Shown here: in pieces, positions 11,828-13,821 of the stretch
Position numbering within the stretch: the first letter of the stretch is position 1
Layout: the number at the start of each line of letters is the position of its first letter
Source of the DNA: JBMNHG01 sp045627705
Lineage (GTDB): Bacteria; Verrucomicrobiota; Kiritimatiellia; RFP12; JBMNHG01
Length of the DNA: 13,821 nt
Assembly (NCBI GenBank): GCA_045627705.1
Contig: JAZQOE010000129.1
Location: forward strand, 1 to 13,821
Direction: 5' to 3'
Program-made: the position numbers and the translations under genes
The notes under the pieces: generated by a model
Told to the model about the DNA's origin: nothing
The model's database searches: none
Seen by the model: the letters and a program-made list of their open reading frames with translations, nothing else

Positions 11828-13752
11828 ATTGCGTAACGTGCCGAATCAATCGATGTCTCACCCTTGCGGAGTTCGATAACACGCGCATTTTCACCATCCT
11901 CGACGAGACGGCAGACAGCGTTGGAGCAATCTCCGAATTCGCGGAGTTCGATTTCAAAGCGTGTGTCGTCAGCCACATGCTGAACCGGTTTCGCAAGCGG
12001 CAGGAGAGTCCCGCCCTTCACATACACCGGAATGCCCTTCGTCTCGACGGTGCGCTTGCCTGCCGGCACGCGCTCGCCCGTGAAGAAGTCATACCATTCG
12101 CCTTCTGGCAGCCACACCTCGCGCTTGCCGGGGTCATTGCCCGCGTCATCGACCATTATCGGCGCAACAATGATTGAATCGCCAAAGAGGTATTCGTCAT
12201 CGACATTCCAGCTGTCGCCCTGGTCCTGGTAGTCGCAGACGAGCGCGCGCAGTGGCGGACGGCCCGTTTCGTGATACGCATGGAACGCCGCGTAGAGATA
12301 CGGCACGAGCGACATGCGCAGACGGAACAACTCGCGGATTTCATCGGTGCAGCCAAGCGCGATCCACGGCATATCGTCGAGATACCATGCGTTGATCAGC
12401 GCATGGACACTGAATACCACGCTCTGCACGCGGCGGATCAACTCGCGGGCATTGCCGGCATGGCGCACTTCCGGCGTCCAGAGCAATCCCGAGAAACCGG
12501 CGTTCACGACGCCCGTGACGAAGTCCTTATGCCCGTACAAATCGGAGTAGAGGACAAACGGATACGATGCCGCGAGCGCACCCATGTTGCGCACTTCCGA
12601 CATTGTCTTGTTCAAGCCAAGCGCCTGCATCGCCGTCTGCGCGTAAAGCTCGCCCATGAGCGCGTGATACTGCTCGCCATCGAGTCCCGATGGGAACTGC
12701 GTACAATCGGGATATGACCAGCTGCCCGTGAAATCGCTGCCGTCGCATTCGTCGAGTTTCATGCCATCGACGCCCGCATCGACAAGCGTCTTGCGCTGAT
12801 GGTCGGCGAAAATGCGCCGCCCTTCCGCCGTCGCGAAATCAGGCACAAGTCCATGCCACACCAGATAGTCGCCGCTGTACGGGATGAGATCGCGGAAGAT
12901 TGGCGAAGACGGATGTGTGTACGCATGCTGCCAGACGTTTATATGGAAGCCGAGCTTCTTGATCTCCGCCACTGTCGAGGCAGGATCGGGAAAGCGGTCG
13001 GGCGCCCAGACGAATGAACTGGAGTAAGCGGTCGTCTGCCAGCCCGGCTCGAGACCGAGCACATCGCACGGTATCTCGAGGTCGCGGAACTTCTTCGCCA
13101 TCGCGATAACGCGCTCGGAATTGAACTTGAGTTCGCAACGGTAGTAGCAGCCGAGGCCCCACATCGGAGGCAGGCAACCGCCGCCAGAGAGAAGGTTGTA
13201 TTGCGAGACAATGTCGAGGATCGAATCGCCGGTGATAAAGTAGATATCGACGCCTTCCGCGACAGGAATCTCGATGATCAGGCGGCCAATCTCGTCATCG
13301 ACCTTGACAGCATAAAGCTCGTTCAGGTCAGTTGTGAAACCGTGTTGCTTGTCGGCAATCGTTGCGGCCGCAGTCGGATCGGGCCGCCGCTGCTTGCCGC
13401 AATAGATTGTAGCCGAGCGCGCAGTGTCGATGTAGATGCCAAAGCCTTCGGTCGTCACGAAGAACGGCACAGGCGCATGCGAGTCGCCGCTGTTCGACTT
13501 TGGATCGGCGTTTGAGCGCAGGTGTTTTTTCGTGCCGCGATGCTGGAAGCCCTTCAACTGAAGCCCAAAGCCATAGACGCCCGCCTTGAGGTCGATCGGC
13601 ATCGTGAGTCTTGTGCCGCGACGCGAAACCGAGAAGTCGATGGTTTTCGCGCATTCCGGGACTGTATCCGAGATTTCGCGGCGCGCCGCCGGCGCAAAGT
13701 GCATCGGCGTGAATTTTTCGGGGGTGCCGAAGGTGAGTTTTGAAATTGGCAT
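11818..13752 (-). CDS. Glycoside hydrolase family 31 (alpha-glucosidase/galactosidase/xylosidase type)
   Basis: The 644-residue protein has an N-terminal beta-sandwich (about 1-185), then a TIM barrel entered by LPPMWGLGCYYRCELKFNSERVIAMAKKFRDLEIPCDVLGLEPGWQ (about 194-239), with the likely nucleophile D334 in GMKLDECDG. C-terminal beta domains follow, including YLFGDSIIVAPIMV and the GEWYDFFTGERVPAG segment common in GH31. Such enzymes release alpha-linked glucose, xylose or galactose from oligosaccharides; the substrate cannot be fixed from motifs I can judge. No signal peptide is seen from the chosen start, so it is probably cytosolic. The ATG at 13752 (MPISKLTFG) has GGAG 8 bases upstream; a start at 13800 adds 16 residues with less support. 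No sugar genes adjoin it here; it stands beside the dnaN upstream region. Confidence 0.9.
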   Translation of the reverse strand: MPISKLTFGTPEKFTPMHFAPAARREISDTVPECAKTIDFSVSRRGTRLTMPIDLKAGVYGFGLQLKGFQHRGTKKHLRSNADPKSNSGDSHAPVPFFVTTEGFGIYIDTARSATIYCGKQRRPDPTAAATIADKQHGFTTDLNELYAVKVDDEIGRLIIEIPVAEGVDIYFITGDSILDIVSQYNLLSGGGCLPPMWGLGCYYRCELKFNSERVIAMAKKFRDLEIPCDVLGLEPGWQTTAYSSSFVWAPDRFPDPASTVAEIKKLGFHINVWQHAYTHPSSPIFRDLIPYSGDYLVWHGLVPDFATAEGRRIFADHQRKTLVDAGVDGMKLDECDGSDFTGSWSYPDCTQFPSGLDGEQYHALMGELYAQTAMQALGLNKTMSEVRNMGALAASYPFVLYSDLYGHKDFVTGVVNAGFSGLLWTPEVRHAGNARELIRRVQSVVFSVHALINAWYLDDMPWIALGCTDEIRELFRLRMSLVPYLYAAFHAYHETGRPPLRALVCDYQDQGDSWNVDDEYLFGDSIIVAPIMVDDAGNDPGKREVWLPEGEWYDFFTGERVPAGKRTVETKGIPVYVKGGTLLPLAKPVQHVADDTRFEIELREFGDCSNAVCRLVEDGENARVIELRKGETSIDSARYAIIR

Positions 13753-13821
13753 GGGACTGGCTCCGATTAGGTAAACGGGGGCCCGCGGTGTTTGGGGCAA
13801 AAACGCGGCTGGGCCCCTTTT

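Noticed and set aside
13778..13821. Imperfect GGGGCCCGCG / CGCGGCTGGGCCCC hairpin with TTTT at the window end
   Set aside because: Pairing needs bulges and the T-run is cut by the window edge; no upstream gene is visible to judge it.

Overview
The window is a stretch of bacterial chromosome with housekeeping genes. Most of it is fairly GC-rich and coded on the minus strand: MATE transporter, GtrA-like membrane protein, prmA, a zinc-ribbon/coiled-coil protein, rpmB, a zinc-ribbon/PTS-IIA fusion, a repeat-bearing membrane protein, frr, pyrH and an XRE-type regulator. One gene on the plus strand, mnmG (gidA), follows. After it come a tRNA-Gln(CUG), dnaN and a GH31 glycoside hydrolase, all minus strand. 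No phage, transposase, rRNA or CRISPR is visible. The gene content and the zinc-ribbon/PTS fusion would fit a member of the PVC group (Verrucomicrobiota, Kiritimatiellota or Lentisphaerota), but this is inference and the sequence does not prove it.

Layout. Bases 1-2885: prmA, gtrA-like and MATE, 4-5 bp apart, read as one operon towards base 1. Bases 3012-3828: an rpmB / zinc-ribbon unit with its own promoter and terminator. Bases 3838-7081: pyrH, frr, the repeat protein and the PTS fusion, all minus strand and probably read from a promoter just upstream of pyrH. Bases 7126-7777: the XRE regulator with its own promoter and terminator. Bases 7737-7995: AT-rich gene-free DNA with DnaA-box-like 9-mers. 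Bases 7996-10071: mnmG. Bases 10072-10375: two strong hairpin terminators around tRNA-Gln and its promoter. Bases 10376-11473: dnaN. Bases 11474-11817: AT-rich gene-free DNA with degenerate DnaA-box-like 9-mers and a TAG-type triplet run. Bases 11818-13752: GH31 enzyme.

The most notable feature is that the replication and segregation signals are packed around and inside mnmG. The mnmG frame carries about 86 extra, cysteine-rich residues, and that insert holds three perfect copies of the 16-bp palindrome TGTTCCACGTGGAACA, which matches the ParB centromere site parS (TGTTnCACGTGnAACA). Near the 3' end of the same gene lie four DnaA-box-like 9-mers on one strand, spaced 11, 23 and 11 bp. A second set lies upstream of mnmG. 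I read the 7.7-11.8 kb region as the origin/centromere area of the chromosome, with mnmG serving both as a tRNA-modification gene and as a platform for ParB and probably DnaA. mnmG is also more AT-rich than its neighbours and the only protein gene on its strand.
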